NCBI GenBank assembly: GCA_010015805.1
Contig: ML978126.1
Span: 1,922,001 to 1,986,000 of the forward strand
Length of the DNA stretch: 64,000 bases
Direction: 5' to 3'
Source: Rhizodiscina lignyota
Lineage: Eukaryota > Ascomycota > Dothideomycetes > Aulographales > Rhizodiscinaceae
Both the position numbers and the translations under genes were made by a program. Shown here piece by piece: positions 24,451-36,500 of this stretch. The notes beneath the pieces are model-generated. The model was given only the letters and a program-made list of their open reading frames with translations. It was not told the DNA's origin and searched no databases. The first letter of the stretch is position 1; each line of letters starts with the position of its first letter.

Positions 24451-25285
24451 TTAACAGGACTCTAGGGTGGCAGCTGGAGATGCGCCGAGGAAGTAGAGGA
24501 GTAGCACTATTCCCAGGTGTGGTGGATGCGAGCTGAGGAGGTAATCTCGAGTTTTTAATGCTTCACACTGGCTTGAGTAGCATGATCAGAGGAGAAAAGC
24601 TCTTGTTGATTCTTGACGGCGGCACGATTAATGATTCAGCGGGGGTGTTCACGTTGGTTTGCTTTGCGTGCATGAGGTTGAAGTAGGAATGAAGTTAGGA
24701 GCAGCGAATAATGAAGTCCATCTCCCAGCCTTGTTTCAGCCTGCTGGATGCAAATCCTGATCCTGTCATTCGCCCAATTTGATAAGCTCTGAGAAACCTC
24801 GGGTCAATCACGTCCGGGGAACAACGGTGGTGCGATCGTTAAATGCACCTCGGAGCTTCCATGACCTATACATTCCTCTCCTGCCGAGAGACCTGAGAAC
24901 TCACCGCAAATTCATCTCCAGGTCCCATATGCCTCGGTCGCTCACCCACATGAGCCACCATGATCGCCCTCATCTGCCACCCCCCGCCACGAGCTGAAGC
25001 TTGGCATGCAATGACGTGGGGCAGCTGCCAGGAACCAGGACGTCAGCTGCAGCGCAAGTCCACCAACTCTCTCAACGCGTCTCGAGCCTGCGACCTCTGG
25101 CCCAACACGTGCCATAGCCAGTCAAGTCGCACATGCCACTTTGTCTCAGATTCACTTCTCCATCTACCTCTTCTCATCTTCTATCTCTTCCTTCTCGCTT
25201 CGTGAACCTTTCTCTCATCAAGCAGTGTCGAAAGGGTACCTGGATTTCTTCTACAGCTTCACTTGCTACGGATCAATCGCGTGCC
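24451..25285. other. Intergenic, 835 bp
   Basis: 3' flank of the GPI-protein gene and the promoter of the glycerol-3-phosphate dehydrogenase gene, with a CT-rich leader (about 25140-25210). No gene seen. Confidence 0.5.
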
Positions 25286-26791
25286 ATGGCGACTTTGGGA
25301 GCACATAAGAAGCACAAGGTGACCGTGGTGGGATCGGGTAACTGGTGAATGTCTTTTCTTCTGTCGCCTACGTCGCTATCTCTATTCTATTCAACTCTGG
25401 CACTTCGGGCCTAACAATGTCACCTCTCCAGGGGCTCCACAATCGCCAAAGTCATCGCCGAAAATACCACCGCGAACCCCGACCTCTTCGAAGAAGAAGT
25501 GCAAATGTGGGTCTACGAAGAAGAGGTAAAGATCCCAAAAAAATCCCGCCATTTCCACCCGGGCGTCGGCAGCCTCGACGTCCCACATAAACTCTCCGCA
25601 CTTATCAATGAGATCCACGAGAACGTCAAGTACCTCCCCGACATCTCGCTCCCGCACAACGTCGTCGCGAACCCCTCCCTTGAAGACTCCGTCAAAGACG
25701 CCACAATCCTCATCTTCAACATGCCGCACCAGTTTATCCCCAACATCGCGAAACAGATCAAGGGCAAGATCATCCCCTACGCGCGGGGCATCTCATGCAT
25801 CAAGGGCATTGAGGTCAGCGAGAAGAGGGTGAGATTGTTCAGCGAGATGCTGGGCGAGGAGCTGGGCATATACTGTGGCGCGCTTTCTGGCGCGAACGTC
25901 GCCACGGGCGTGGCAATGGAGCGGTGGTGCGGAACGACGGTGGCGTACGACCCGCCGCCGGTGGACTCGAGACAGCCCACGCCGGAGCAAACGCCAGGCC
26001 ACTCCCCGCATGGGTCGACGATTGATCTTACCATGACGGCGGTAGATGGCACCGCGAAGACGCTGAAGAGCGTGAATGGGACAAAGTATTCGAAGAGGTT
26101 GCAGCCGCTGCCGAATGATTATCCGCCGCTGAGCCATGAGAATGTGAAGAAGCTGTTCCATCGGCCGTACTTCCATGTCAGTATGGTGAGCGATGTGGTT
26201 GCTGTCTCTCTAGGTGGCGCGCTCAAGAACATCGTCGCTCTCGCCGCTGGCTTCCTCTCCGGATTGGGTTGGGATTCAAACTCTCTGGCCGAGGTCATCA
26301 GGATCGGACTGAAGGAGGAAGTCAAGTTCGGCCTGATGTTCTTCGGTGACAAGGGCGTGAAAGCACAGACGTTCTTGGAAGAGAGTTGTGGTGTTGCCGA
26401 TATTATTACCAGCTGTATTGGTGGGAGGAACTTCCGCTGCGCGAAGATCAGTGTGGAGAAGAACGTGAGTGTCCCTGCCAATTGAATACTCAGTAAAACC
26501 AACTTCAGGTGAATTGTAGATGCCGATCGATGAGGTCGAGAGGATCGAGTTGAACGGACAGAAGCTACAGGGCACGAGCACGGCGTACGAGGTGCAGAAG
26601 TTCCTCACCAGCAGGAACCAGGGGTCGGAATTCCCACTGTTCACGGCTGTCTATGGTAGGTTTCTTCATGTTCTGTCTAGTTGGAGATCCCAGATTGGAG
26701 TACATAAAGACTGATGCAGGGTATAGGCATTCTTGAAGGGAAATATAAGCCTGACCAGATTCCGGAGTTGGTGGAGCCAAAGGATCCTTGA
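25286..26791 (+). CDS. GPD1: NAD-dependent glycerol-3-phosphate dehydrogenase
   Basis: Cytosolic enzyme reducing dihydroxyacetone phosphate to glycerol 3-phosphate, feeding glycerol osmolyte and lipid synthesis. Four exons: 25286-25344, 25432-26464, 26520-26655 and 26727-26791; 430 residues. The NAD loop GSGNWG (16-21) is rejoined by splicing exons 1 and 2. [46 protein letters not shown] with the catalytic Lys, and the [10 protein letters not shown]-like region follow. A low-complexity insert of about 70 residues ([13 protein letters not shown]...) before the LFHRPYFHV segment is also usual in Pezizomycotina enzymes. The last short exon ends in a GILEGKY segment. All junction phases agree. 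Confidence 0.96.
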
Positions 26792-27741
26792 GGGGACATT
26801 TTCGGGTCTTTGTAATGTTCAAGGGACATGGCCTTTCTAGTGTCCGAGGGGAGGTGGACTGGCTCTAATGGCAGTAACAGCAGCATATGCAGCACGGCTT
26901 TTTGTGGATTTTGTCGTGCGATGATACACTGCAGCACGAAGCTCACGAGGTCACGAACATGACCGCTTTTCACCAGGGATACCAGCATAGATAGTGGAGC
27001 GAGTGTGTAGCAACGAAGCCGTACGAAGTTTCGGCGTAGCAGGCATGACAGGAGCAGTCACTTGATTCAAGACGTGCATGGTCAGAAAGGCGGCAAAAGC
27101 AAGTGGTGAAGCTCAACAAGAGCTACGGGCAGCATGTGTCCCCTGCGTCGTCTAGTGTCGCGACTTTCGTTGAACGGCTCCGAGCACGAGGTGACAACGG
27201 CAGCTGCAAGTTGACGTAGTGAGCCGAGCGGAAGCGGCATCCCTGTCCATGGGCAATTGACCGCCATGCAACTTCCATGATCGTGTAAGAAGCTCGAGCT
27301 TCCCACTCCCACAACTTCCTCCACACCTTGCTTCTGCTCTCGCGACTCCCCAGATCTGGTCGCAAGATCTGAATCTCGTTCGACCCCGAGGAGATTGGAA
27401 GCTGCGGCGGGAGGGCCTGTAAACACCGCTAATAAAGAGCTGAAGGAGACGACTTTCTTTTCTTCTTCTCTCTTTTTTGCTGCATAAGCACCTTTTACTT
27501 CGCATTTCTTCCCTGTTGATAACCTGGCATTCTAAAGACCTCAAAAGCTTCTTTCGAGTCCTATACAGATTCAGCCTGCATAGATTGGCATCAGCACAGC
27601 ACGCAAATCACCAAGCTAGAGACAAAGACCAGCGCTCTTCATCATACCTACGTGCACACGCATTCAATTGTACAACTCAGCACCCAATTGATCACACTGC
27701 AGTCCAATTGACTAGTCAGACTCACCGCGAGCACCCTCATC
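26792..27741. other. Intergenic, 950 bp
   Basis: 3' flank of GPD1 and promoter of the debranching-enzyme gene. A pyrimidine-rich tract (TTTCTTTTCTTCTTCTCTC) lies near 27455-27478, about 270 bases before the ATG. No gene seen. Confidence 0.5.
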
Positions 27742-30700
27742 ATGGCCCCGCAGAAGCAGGATGTTTACGTGCTGCCATTGACTGATGGCGGCGCTCCTGA
27801 TGTCCCCGGCACCTACATATACCTACCGCCACCTGTCCCGGGGAAGGAGTATCTCATCAGATTTCAGATTGGCGGCGCCAGTTCGATATGTCGGCATGGC
27901 AGCTTGTGGTGCAACATCCCAGCGAAGGGCGAGAAATTTGTGAGGTCGAATTATCGGGAGTTCAAGTAAGTCTCGAATTAAGCAATTGCTAATTTATTCG
28001 TCTTGGCCATTCCAGACGGCCAATTAAGGCACATTACATTTCGGGGAATAGTACAGGACAATGGCTAACGTGCATGGCACACAGACTCGTACCGGACTTC
28101 AACAAAGCGATGGAAATCGACTTTCCCATCTACCAAGCCGGCTCCTTCGGATACTACATCACCTACTCTCCCCTCCCTGAACTCTCCACCGGAGCCGTCA
28201 CAAGGCCTCCCAAGGCTACGACACCGATATACTACATTGATGTCAGCCCACACCTCACGCTGAACGGCGAGTCCATGCCTCTCGACGCTATATCAGTTTG
28301 CTCCATACTCTCCAAATTCATGGGCCGGAATCCGGAGGATTGGGATAATCACCTTCGAGGCGTTGGTCAGAGAGGCTACAACATGGTGCACTTTACGCCA
28401 CTTGCTATACGTGGAGAGTCCAACTCGCCATACTCTATTTACGACCAACTGGCATTTGACCCGGCATATTTCCCGAATGGCGAGAGCGATATCGCGGATT
28501 TGGTCGGCAGGATGGAAAAGGAGTTTGGCTTGCTTGCCATGACTGATATTGTCCTGAATCATACGGCGAACAACAGCAAGTGGCTTGAGCACCACCCAGA
28601 GGCAGGTTACAACATTCTCACTGCACCTCACTTGGAGGCTGCTTTGGAGCTGGACACCGCTCTACTCGACTTCAGCGATAAGCTGGGCGAGTATGGCCTT
28701 CCAACTGAGTTCCATTCCATAGATGACTTGCTCAAGGTCATGGGCGAAGTCAAACCGAAGGTCATGTCCAAGATAAAGATGTGGGAGTACTATGTCCTCG
28801 ACATCGAGAGGGACACCGACAAAGTTGTAAAAGCCTGGGTTGAAGGTCAAGCGAAGTTTCCCGACAACTCATTTGGCAACGTCGGCATTCGCGGTATCGA
28901 CGAGGTCCGGAACTGGTCACTTAAGCAGAAGGCGGACTGGCTGATGGACCATGCTCTCTGCGGCGCTGATCGCATGGGCGAGCGCTTCCGACGATATATC
29001 GACCCAGCTATCGGTGCGGCAATGTGCTGTGCTCTGTTTGGCCGTTACGATTCAAGAACCCACAGTGAACCAGATGAGAGAACGGCACATGGTGCCATCC
29101 TCCGCCTGCTAGAGGAGTGCAATCTTCAGTTCTACCGAGAGTACGATACAGATGTCGGCGAGATCATGGAGCAGCTATTCAACCGCACTAAATATGTCCG
29201 CATCGATGACCACGGTCCTAAGCTCGGCCCAGTCAACAAAGCGAACCCGCTCATCGAGACGTACTTCACTCGACTACCGGTGAATGAGACGACCTCTCAA
29301 CATGACCCTCGCAGCATGTCTCTTGTCAATAATGGCTGGGTCTGGGCAGCCGACGCCATGCGCGACAACGCTGGTCCAAAGTCTCGTGCCTACCTTCGCC
29401 GCGAGGTTATTGTCTGGGGCGACTGCGTCAAGCTCAGATATGGTACCAGTAGAGATGATAACCCCTGGCTGTGGGATTACGTCTCCCAATATGTGCGTCT
29501 GATGGCCAAGTACTTCTGCGCCTTCCGCATTGACAACGCGCACTCTACTCCTATTGCGCTGGCAGAATACATGCTCGACGAAGCAAGATCAGTGAGACAT
29601 AATCTGGCCGTCTTTGCCGAACTGTTCACCGGCTCAGAGGAGATGGACTTTGTCTTCTGCAAGCGCCTTGGCATCAGCTGTCTCATCCGTGAGGCAATGC
29701 AGGCGTGGAGTACTCAGGAAATGTCGCGCCTCGTTCACCGGCACGGTGGCATTCCAATCGGCAGCTTTGATGTCGATGATGTGGTCAACGCAGGCCATGA
29801 TGCTGAGATGAACGGCACGGTCAGCAATGGCGACGTCAAAAATGAAGAGATCCGGGTGATCAGACAGAGCCCTGTGCATGCACTCTTCATGGATTGCACA
29901 CACGACAATGAGGTCCCAGCTCAGAAGCGCGATGCCAGAGATACCCTGCCGAACGCTGCACTGGTTGCGATGTGCGCGTCCGCCACTGGCTCAGTTATGG
30001 GTTACGACGAGATCTACCCGAAGCTGATCGAGCTCGTGCATGAGAAGAGACTGTACACATCGCCATACTCAACAGGCGGGCCAGTGCGGATTCAAGCTGG
30101 CGAGGGTGGCATTGGCGGTATCAAGAAGATGATGAACCAGATCCACACGCTCATGGGCCAGGACGGCTACGACGAGACATTTATCCATCACGACAATGAG
30201 TACATCACCGTGCACCGAGTACACCCGCGGACTCGCAAGGGCTACTTTCTCATCGCACACACAGCTTACCCTGGTTATGGCAACGGCAATGGTGGATTCC
30301 CACCTGTCCACCTCCCAGGAACTAAGGCGAAGTTAATGGGTGCTTGGTGTCTCGAAGTCGACCAAGGCTGGGAGACGAAGCAGGCAGCGATCAATGACAA
30401 GGTCTTGAGGGGTCTTCCGAGTCGCACGAAAGAGATTCATGGCATCAACATGCAGCAGCGTGGAAATGAAACGGTCATCTCGGTGCCGGATAGCTTCCCA
30501 CCCGGCAGTATTGCCATGTTCGAGACTTGGATTCCAGGAGCTGAGCACTCGGAAGGTGTGGATAAGTTTGTTACTAGCGGTGCGAAACAGGCGTTCAAGG
30601 ACTGTGATCTGATCGACCTCAACCTCGTCTTGTACCGATGCGATCCTGAGGAGCGGGACCTCTCAAAAGGACAAGACGGCTGCTACGATGTTCCCAACTT

Positions 30701-32595
30701 CGGACCTCTTGTCTACGCTGGTCTGCAGGGCTGGTACTCTCCACTCAAGGGTATTATTCGCGAGAATAATCTCGGTCACCCACTGTGCAATCATCTGCGT
30801 GACGGACCATGGGCGATGGACTACTGTGTCGGCCGTCTTGAGCGTCTGTCTCGTTTCAAGAAGTACGCTCATCTGCGATCGGTCGTGGTCTGGATGCGCG
30901 ATCGCTTTGACGCTGTCAAGAAGATGCCGTCATTCCTGTGGCCGCGCTACTTCGCTATGATAATACAGACGTGTTACAACGCCGCTGTGGAGCGCTCGCT
31001 CCAGCTCATGAGCCAGACTGTTCGGGATGGCCAGGCGTTCCTCAAGAGCCTGAGTTTGGTGTCGACGCAGATGACTGGATACATGAACAACTGCTCTCTG
31101 TGGCCTGATAAGTCTGTTCCACTGATGTCCGCTGGTCTCCCCCATTTCTCTTCTGATTGGGCGCGGTGCTGGGGTCGTGACACTTTCATCTCTCTTCGTG
31201 GTCTGTACCTTGGTACTGGTCGATATACAGATGCGCGCGAGCACATCCTTGCGTTCGCAAGTGTGCTCAAGCATGGCATGATTCCCAATCTCCTTTCCTC
31301 AGGAAAGCTGCCCAGATACAACTCGCGAGACTCAATTTGGTTCTTCCTCCAGAACATCCAGGACTACACCAAGATCTGCCCAGACGGCCTGTCTCTTTTG
31401 CAAGAGTCCGTGAGACGGCGCTTCTTGCCATATGATGATGAATGGTTCCCGTGGGACGACAAGCGGGCGTACAGCCAGTCTAGCACGATCGAGGACATCA
31501 TACAAGAAGCACTCCAGCGCCATGCAGAGGGCATGAGCTTCCGCGAGTACAACGCCGGCCCGAACCTCGACAGCCAGATGAAATCTGAAGGCTTCCAGAT
31601 CGACATCCATCCCGACTGGGAAACTGGCATCATCTTTGGTGGCAACCAGTCCAACTGCGGTACGTGGATGGACAAGATGGGCGAGAGCGAAAAAGCGGGC
31701 AACAAAGGCGTCCCCGGCACACCGCGTGATGGCGCGGCCGTCGAGATCACCGGCATGCTCTACTCTACGCTCAAATGGGTCGACCAGCTCAACAAAGACG
31801 GCAAGTACAAGTACAGCGATGTCTCCATTGGTAATGGGAAGCGAATCACCTTCGCCGACTGGGCCGCCAAGATCAAGGCCAACTTCGAGCGCTGCTACTA
31901 CGTCCCACGCGAACCAACTGCTGATTCGCAATATGACATGAATCCCAAGGTCGTCAACCGCCGCGGCATCTACAAGGACCTGTACCGCAGCGGAAAGGAG
32001 TACGAAGACTACCAGCTGCGGCCCAACTACACGATTGCCATGTGCGTTGCGCCCGATCTGTTCGACACAGAGCATGCATACTATGCGCTGTGGATGACGG
32101 ACAAGTATCTTCGTGGACCTACGGGTATGGCCACGCTCGACCCGTCCGACTACAACTACCGTCCGAATTACATCAACAGCGATGATAGTACGGACTTCCA
32201 CACCGCGAAGGGACGGAACTATCACAATGGTCCGGAGTGGCTGTGGCCCACTGGCTTCTTCCTCCGCGCGCTGTTGAGGATGGGCTTGAGGAGGGCCAAG
32301 AGCGAGGATGAGAGGACGGAGTGCTATCAGCAGGTCACGAAGAGGCTTGCCGGATGCGTGGCGGCGATTCAGGAGAGTGCGTGGGCGGGGCTGACGGAGT
32401 TGACGAACCAGAATGGGAGCTACTGTGCTGATTCGGTATGTTCTCTACTCATCTCTTTCTGCTGACGTTCTATTCATGACGGCATGATGCTAACGTATGG
32501 GTGAATAGTCGCCGACGCAGGCTTGGTCAGCGGGCTGCTTGATTGACTTGTACCACGATGCGGCGGAGTTCCAGCAGGAGTATGGCGATGCCTAG
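27742..32595 (+). CDS. GDB1: Glycogen debranching enzyme
   Basis: Bifunctional cytosolic enzyme: 4-alpha-glucanotransferase and amylo-alpha-1,6-glucosidase. Exons 27742-27965, 28085-32435 and 32509-32595 (introns 119 and 73 nt) give 1553 residues, the usual full length. The N-terminal half is the GH13-like transferase with FRIDNAHSTP (nucleophile Asp), VFAELFTG (acid/base Glu) and MDCTHDNE. The C-terminal half is the glucosidase domain with SDWARCWGRDTFISLRGLYLG, NQSNCGTWMDKMGESEKAGN, GVPGTPRDGAAVEITG and a final SPTQAWSAG segment rejoined by the last splice. Both activities look intact. One of the clearest calls in the window. Confidence 0.97.
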
Positions 32596-33248
32596 ACTCT
32601 CTCATCCGCGTCACTCTGTTTCTTCTCTTCTTGAAATTACTTCTTCTGACGATTCGCACGTGCAAAGGACTGCGCGTTCGATGAGCGTTCAAGCGCCCGC
32701 GCAGGCGAATGGATATTTGAGACTGCTTTGATTGTTTGATGGCAAGCACCTGGTTCTGGTAGACAAGACAGTTCTTAGAGCGGATGATTTTGCGTGGTGC
32801 TGGATTACATGAGTAGATGTACGCTGTTTGCATGACTTTGGATGGGATTACGAAGAGCGAGCAGGCGCTTATGGTACATCATAATGAACTTTTTCAATTC
32901 AACCTTCGTCTTGCATGCTTTGGCGCTATCGACGTGCTCTTGCATTCGTCCGAGCTGGTGTAACTCTATCGTCTTCGAATGAAGACGTGAACACGCTATC
33001 TTCAAGCTAAGATGCCTTGGTCTACGAGCTGCACATCCCATCTGACATGCCTATTCGACTTGACTGTCGTTTTTGTGTCCATCCCGCATCTTAGCAATGC
33101 CTGGCAACGCGACGCTGGGCATTTTTTTTCGCTGCAGGGCTCGTCTCTCGTTCTTCCCAGGAGCAGCCTCATCACATCCCCAGTAGTCCTGCATCCAGCC
33201 CAGTAGCAGCGCAATAAATCCAAATGTCCTCATCATATTCTTCTCCCC
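32596..33248. other. Convergent intergenic region, 653 bp
   Basis: Lies between two converging genes, so it should carry two 3' ends. No gene recognised. Confidence 0.5.
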
Positions 33249-33666
33249 TCAAGCCCTCACCAACCCGTAAAACAGCGTCCACGTCAACACAAACCCCATC
33301 ATGTTCCCCACGGAATCGCCCACCCACAGATCCATCATCGGCCGGTAGAAGTACAAATTTGCTCCGTCTTTCGATCCCGTGCTTTGGCTCTCGGGCGCCA
33401 CGCGCAGCAGGTAGATGAGCGAGGACACGACGAATGTCCCGAGCAGGTAGAACGCGAAACCGGGATAGGACTCGAGGCCGAGGATGCCGGCCCCGACGCC
33501 GAATAGCGAGGCTGTTAGAGCGCGTATGTTGGAGAGGGTCTGGCAGTTATCAGTATGAGGTAGTTGACAGCTAAGAAACAAGTTGCGGAGGAGGGCGCAC
33601 TTGTGCATTGTGTCGGACGGAGTCTTGCACGATTGGGTTGATTGCTAGTTCGCGCTCGTCGATCAT
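33249..33666 (-). CDS. EMC6: ER membrane protein complex subunit 6
   Basis: Small membrane subunit of the ER insertase complex. Exon 1 (33666-33601) encodes MIDERELAINPIVQDSVRHN followed by AQ; a 61-nt intron leads to exon 2 (33539-33249), 118 residues in total. The N-terminal NxxxN/HNA region, the TLSNIRALTASLFGVGAGILGL helix, FYLLGTFVVSSLIYLL helix and the C-terminal WVGDSVGNMMGFVLTWTLFYG helix match the Emc6/RIP5 family in order and size. The longest uninterrupted frame has a different N-terminus because it reads through the intron; the spliced form is family-like. Confidence 0.92.
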
Positions 33667-34281
33667 TGTGGTAATTGTGAAAGTAAGGTGCGATAAATCG
33701 TTGGGAGACTAAAGAGTAGCTCGGAGGTGGCAGTTTGGGCGAATGGACACAGTCAAGGTGCTGTTGGAAGTGGATTTGATGTGGATCGCGGAAGACATGC
33801 GGCTCTGCGATCTCAGAAGATGGCTTGGCGGTGGAACTATGGTTCGTTCCTTGGGCGCCACAGGTGTTGAATGGCGTACCCAGTTTGGGTGGCCTGCACC
33901 GAAAGATGGGTACCCAGACCACCTAGACCCGGATGATCTTCGGTGCCTCCTGTTTACAATCGATCAACTTTCCTTCGCATTTCCCCTTCATCCTTGTCCT
34001 TTATTGTTACATCAACCTTTCCATTGTAGCGCCGGACTGCCACGGTCGTACTCTAAGTCCATGTCATGCTTGGTTTGACGATGATATTCACTTAAAATGA
34101 GCGCCCATAAGCAACACCCAAGGGTAAGATGTGTGAACACCCTAAGTTTTTCACGCATTGAATGTGTTGGGTGAATTGAGACTATCCATATGTATATCTT
34201 CTACTTCCTTCTTTCTTCTCTTTCTTCCCTTTCCATGTTCACTGCATTGGTCCTCTATCGATCGAACATTTCCATCAAGAT
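33667..34281. other. Intergenic, 615 bp
   Basis: EMC6 promoter side and the region before a decayed F-box gene, including a CT-rich tract at 34200-34235. No intact gene. Confidence 0.5.
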
Positions 34282-35247
34282 GCGGGCGATCTCGCGCAAG
34301 AACTTCAAGAAGCTGTTCCAGACCGAAATATCCCTAGTTCGGCCCAAAATTCAGCCTCCCCATTGTTAAAGCTTCCTACGGAGGTATTCGACCAAATTGC
34401 GGAGGAATCGAATCCAGAGTCGACAGCACTCGCAGTTCCTTGCAAACAGACCCTCAACATCCTCAGCCCAAAAGTTTTGGACCTTCGACGGAGTCCTTGT
34501 ACAAGGTCTAAGCTGCTCAAACACATCAAAAAGACGATCCAACTGTTTCTATTGCTTCACCTACAATAAGTTACACCAAAGCAACTCGATCTTCGTATGG
34601 CGCATCAGTGACTGCGAACCACCCGAGCTTTCAAACTTACCGTGTCAAACATTTCAAAGAAACTTCACAAATGAGCCGGGTTGGAAGCTCTACGAAGATA
34701 ATATACTTGTTCGGTCCATGCATGTTCGCCTGCTCATGTTATAATACCACTACGGAACCGAGTTCAGCCTCCCTCTTGACATCTTTATATGGCAGTCGAA
34801 ACCATGTGGCCCGGGTTGCGAATGTGAGTTCTGCAGCCACCTCGGACACGACCACCCCTGGATTTGAGCTTCACGCCTCGCATTACCAACGGCCGGCTGC
34901 TCATGCAGCGCTCATTTGGGTTCTCCAGCAAAACCTAAGAAGCGATGAGGGCCAATCGTCGAGAGGCCACGAGACGCTGTTAGCGCGGTCTGGAAATTCG
35001 CCAACACGTCGACTTCACCGGTGCTGGGAATAACACTTCTGTAACAGAATATCTCACTAAAGCGATGAGCGGTGCGTATGCTGGCCATAACAATTGTCCG
35101 TGCATGAGGTGCCCATCATATCTCACCGAGTTTGCGGTCGAGATGGCATCTGACGGCTCTCGTCTACTTCTGTATGTCTGGCAAGACCTTGGCGAGGATA
35201 TGACGCCAGTGGATGAAGCGTGGGTAGCTGTGACAATGTTGCACTGA
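34282..35247 (+). pseudogene. Decayed F-box domain protein gene
   Basis: Fragments of one fungal F-box protein in changing frames. An F-box-like LLKLPTEVFDQIAEESNPES (about 34363-34423) continues into CKQTLNILSPKVLDL. A FYCFTYNKLHQ segment (about 34547-34580, another frame) matches the usual CxxC-KLH zinc-like motif. WKLYEDNILVRSMHVRLLML is followed by a stop at 34741, then a Cys-rich CGPGCECEFC stretch, DLSFTPRITNGRLLMQRS, and finally CMRCPSYLTEFAVEM ... VWQDLGEDMTPVDEAW (35065-35247). There is no ATG in the F-box frame, and there are at least two frame changes and several stops. The order of pieces matches the intact family, so this is a relic, not a chance match. Confidence 0.72.
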
Positions 35248-35665
35248 CATTTTAAGGCGAAGATAGGATTCGAAGATGCATCCGAGGCCCTGGGCGGCAT
35301 ACAAATCGTCAGGAACAGACGAAACAGGAACATCCAATAAACAACATGGTCAAGTTGTTTTGCCAAAACCTTACAGAAAATAATCCGTGAGGGGTCTTGG
35401 ATTCGAGAATAATTACTTGATGTAGAAATAATAGAAGTTGAAACAACGCCATGCCAGAGGGGTTGTTTGACCTTGACTCCCCTCTGGTTTTTATGCAATG
35501 CAAAATGCAAATAGAGGCCAACGAGCGAGGGCGAATGGGCCGAAGCCCTTGTTGCCGTCACATCCATATCGGCCCCAAGGCAGCGAAATAGATCGCCACC
35601 AAAACTGTTCTCCCAGAACGCCTTACCTTTTCCGCGCTGACCCATGCAACATAGAGAAGCCAGGA
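35248..35665. other. Intergenic, 418 bp
   Basis: 3' flank of the F-box relic and of the UstYa-like gene. No feature recognised. Confidence 0.5.
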
Positions 35666-36500
35666 CTAGTGTCCATGCCCATGACCGTGTCCATGGTCTT
35701 GCTCGACTGGGAGAGCGTTTTGCTCAAGGAGCTTGAAGAGCTTGTTTGGATCTCTACAAGTGCGAACGTCTTGTTCGCCGTTGATCAAGTCGCCGGTCGG
35801 GGATGTCTCGATAGTTCCATCCGCATAGCACAGAAGGGTCTGCGTAATGGTGTCATGTTAATCACTCGCATTGGGCGGTATGGGGATGGCAGGGGAATTC
35901 TCACCTCAAAAAGATAATCCATGCAATGAGGCCAATGAATATTGTCGTGGTGGTCCAGTCCAATGTCTTTTCCATCTCTCGACTCTTGTAGAGCCTTACG
36001 TAGTGATCCAAGGCAGTGTAGTTGATGCATCCTGCGCATATATGTTAGAGTTTGCCTTCTACTTTTGCTGGCGTGCAGGGTCCAAGCCACTCCAGTGACA
36101 ATAGACAGCGTTTTCGAAAGGGCGCATACATGCTGATACCACCAACAACCTCTTTGGTTTGACCCTCCGGCACAAGCTTAACGCCTCCCCAGCCTGGAGT
36201 TAACACTTCTTCCCACACGTAGTCGTACCCGTGATCAAGGCTCATACGGTCCTCGTTTCTGCCATATTTCGAGTGGACAATCTCATCGCCGAGAGCACAT
36301 GAGCTCGCGGCGGGTTGTGACGGTGAGAGCATAGTGATCCACAAGAGTGCGAGGGTTGAGAGCAAAGTCGTTGCCGAAAGAATCAGGAGCGCGATGGTCG
36401 ACCGAGCCGGCCACCGTGATCTTGGACGAATGTATGCCTTCTCATCTCCAGAGGAGGAACCTTCTTGGCCCTCCTCTGCGAGAAGTCTGTGGTAGTCCAT
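35666..36500 (-). CDS. UstYa-family (DUF3328) single-pass membrane protein
   Basis: Belongs to the family whose founders UstYa/UstYb act in oxidative cyclisation of fungal ribosomal peptides such as ustiloxin; other members work in unrelated fungal pathways. Exons are 36500-36130, 36031-35905 and 35839-35666; 223 residues. A single membrane helix (about 34-58) is followed by a luminal domain with the two diagnostic HxxHC motifs: HQLHC 126-130 and HWPHC 156-160, the first rejoined by splicing. A DGTIE strand and a DPNKLFKLLEQN segment precede a His/Gly-rich tail (HGHGHGHGH). No repeat-bearing precursor peptide or partner oxidase is recognisable nearby, so it may act alone or with distant genes. 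Confidence 0.88.

Noticed and set aside
31332-32225. 297-codon open frame antisense to the debranching enzyme gene
   Set aside because: Shadow of a strongly conserved coding exon; its protein has no recognisable features.
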